From the NCBI RefSeq assembly GCF_000328565.1, contig NC_019966.1, forward strand, positions 3,410,001 to 3,474,000: 64,000 nt of DNA, written 5' to 3'. The DNA comes from Mycobacterium sp. JS623. Its GTDB lineage: Bacteria > Actinomycetota > Actinomycetes > Mycobacteriales > Mycobacteriaceae. Made by a program: the position numbers and the translations under genes. Of this stretch, positions 63,782-64,000 are shown piece after piece; the first letter of the stretch is position 1; every line of letters begins with the position of its first letter. The notes under the pieces were generated by a model. That model was not told the DNA's origin. It made no database searches and worked only from the letters and a program-made list of their open reading frames with translations.

Positions 63782-64000
63782 CGGGCCGATTTTACAAGCC
63801 GTCGACGACCCGCCGACGGGAGTTCTCAAGGTGCGCCAGGCTATCCCGGTCATCTGTGACTGCCGAGCTCTGAAGGTGGTGCTGTCAGCATTACCTCCAA
63901 CCCCCCTTTTGAGGCCGCCCAGAGCTAGCGTCGCAGGCAGGCGACATATGGCTCAGTTCCGGCGACGGTCGAGAAAACCTAGCCACAGCTCCACGCAGGT

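Overview
The window reads as a chromosomal segment of a high-GC actinobacterium, almost certainly a rapidly growing mycobacterium (Mycolicibacterium type). The lineage markers are a PapA3-like acyltransferase with a DrrABC-type exporter, an MMPL transporter, a 766-residue ICL2-type isocitrate lyase, a PrrB-like sensor kinase, a RipD-like NlpC/P60 protein, a mycobacterial CDP-diacylglycerol pyrophosphatase, a PknD/E/H-type Ser/Thr kinase, an L,D-transpeptidase and many small secreted Pro-rich proteins. No rRNA, tRNA, CRISPR array, phage or intact insertion sequence was seen.

Layout. 1-3310: leftward papA > ATPase > permease > permease (lipid acylation/export), then a 776-bp gene-free stretch that looks like a deletion scar. 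4087-8844: glutamine amidotransferase, small membrane protein, methyltransferase, MMPL transporter, PAS protein. 8841-12653: icl2 and a divergent prrB-like kinase with no adjacent regulator. 12941-18535: inactive RipD-like protein, an SDR gene with an apparent frameshift, a regulatory-domain methyltransferase, a second (archaeal/eukaryotic-type) prolyl-tRNA synthetase, cdh and a 59-residue secreted protein. 18700-23266: a divergent metabolic cluster in which two paralogous genes of an unrecognised family flank an acyl-CoA synthetase.

23588-32273 holds secreted Pro-rich and Cys-repeat proteins, a receptor kinase, an amidohydrolase, an L,D-transpeptidase, a metallo-hydrolase with a 3' end replaced by an IS256-family relic, and a 738-bp intergenic region with paired palindromes. 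32353-40002: MOSC protein, two overlapping Baeyer-Villiger-type monooxygenases, a nonapeptide-repeat secreted protein and a tight AraC-VOC-UvrA-like operon that resembles a drug self-protection cassette. 40025-47587: large secreted phosphoesterase, polyproline membrane protein, thioesterase, a TetR/SDR pair with a palindromic operator, an atypical alpha/beta hydrolase and a CapA protein.

47724-64000: TspO; an ECF41-type sigma factor co-transcribed with an FAD oxidoreductase behind a matching ECF41-like promoter; hydrolase, NCS1 permease, DmpA-type peptidase and MFS transporter; a complete potABCD-like polyamine ABC operon whose ATPase appears to start at CTG; a DMT exporter divergent from a LysR gene preceded by a short overlapping upstream ORF and dense palindromes; and an XRE/MmyB-like regulator. 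All family assignments come from reading motifs; no database search was made.
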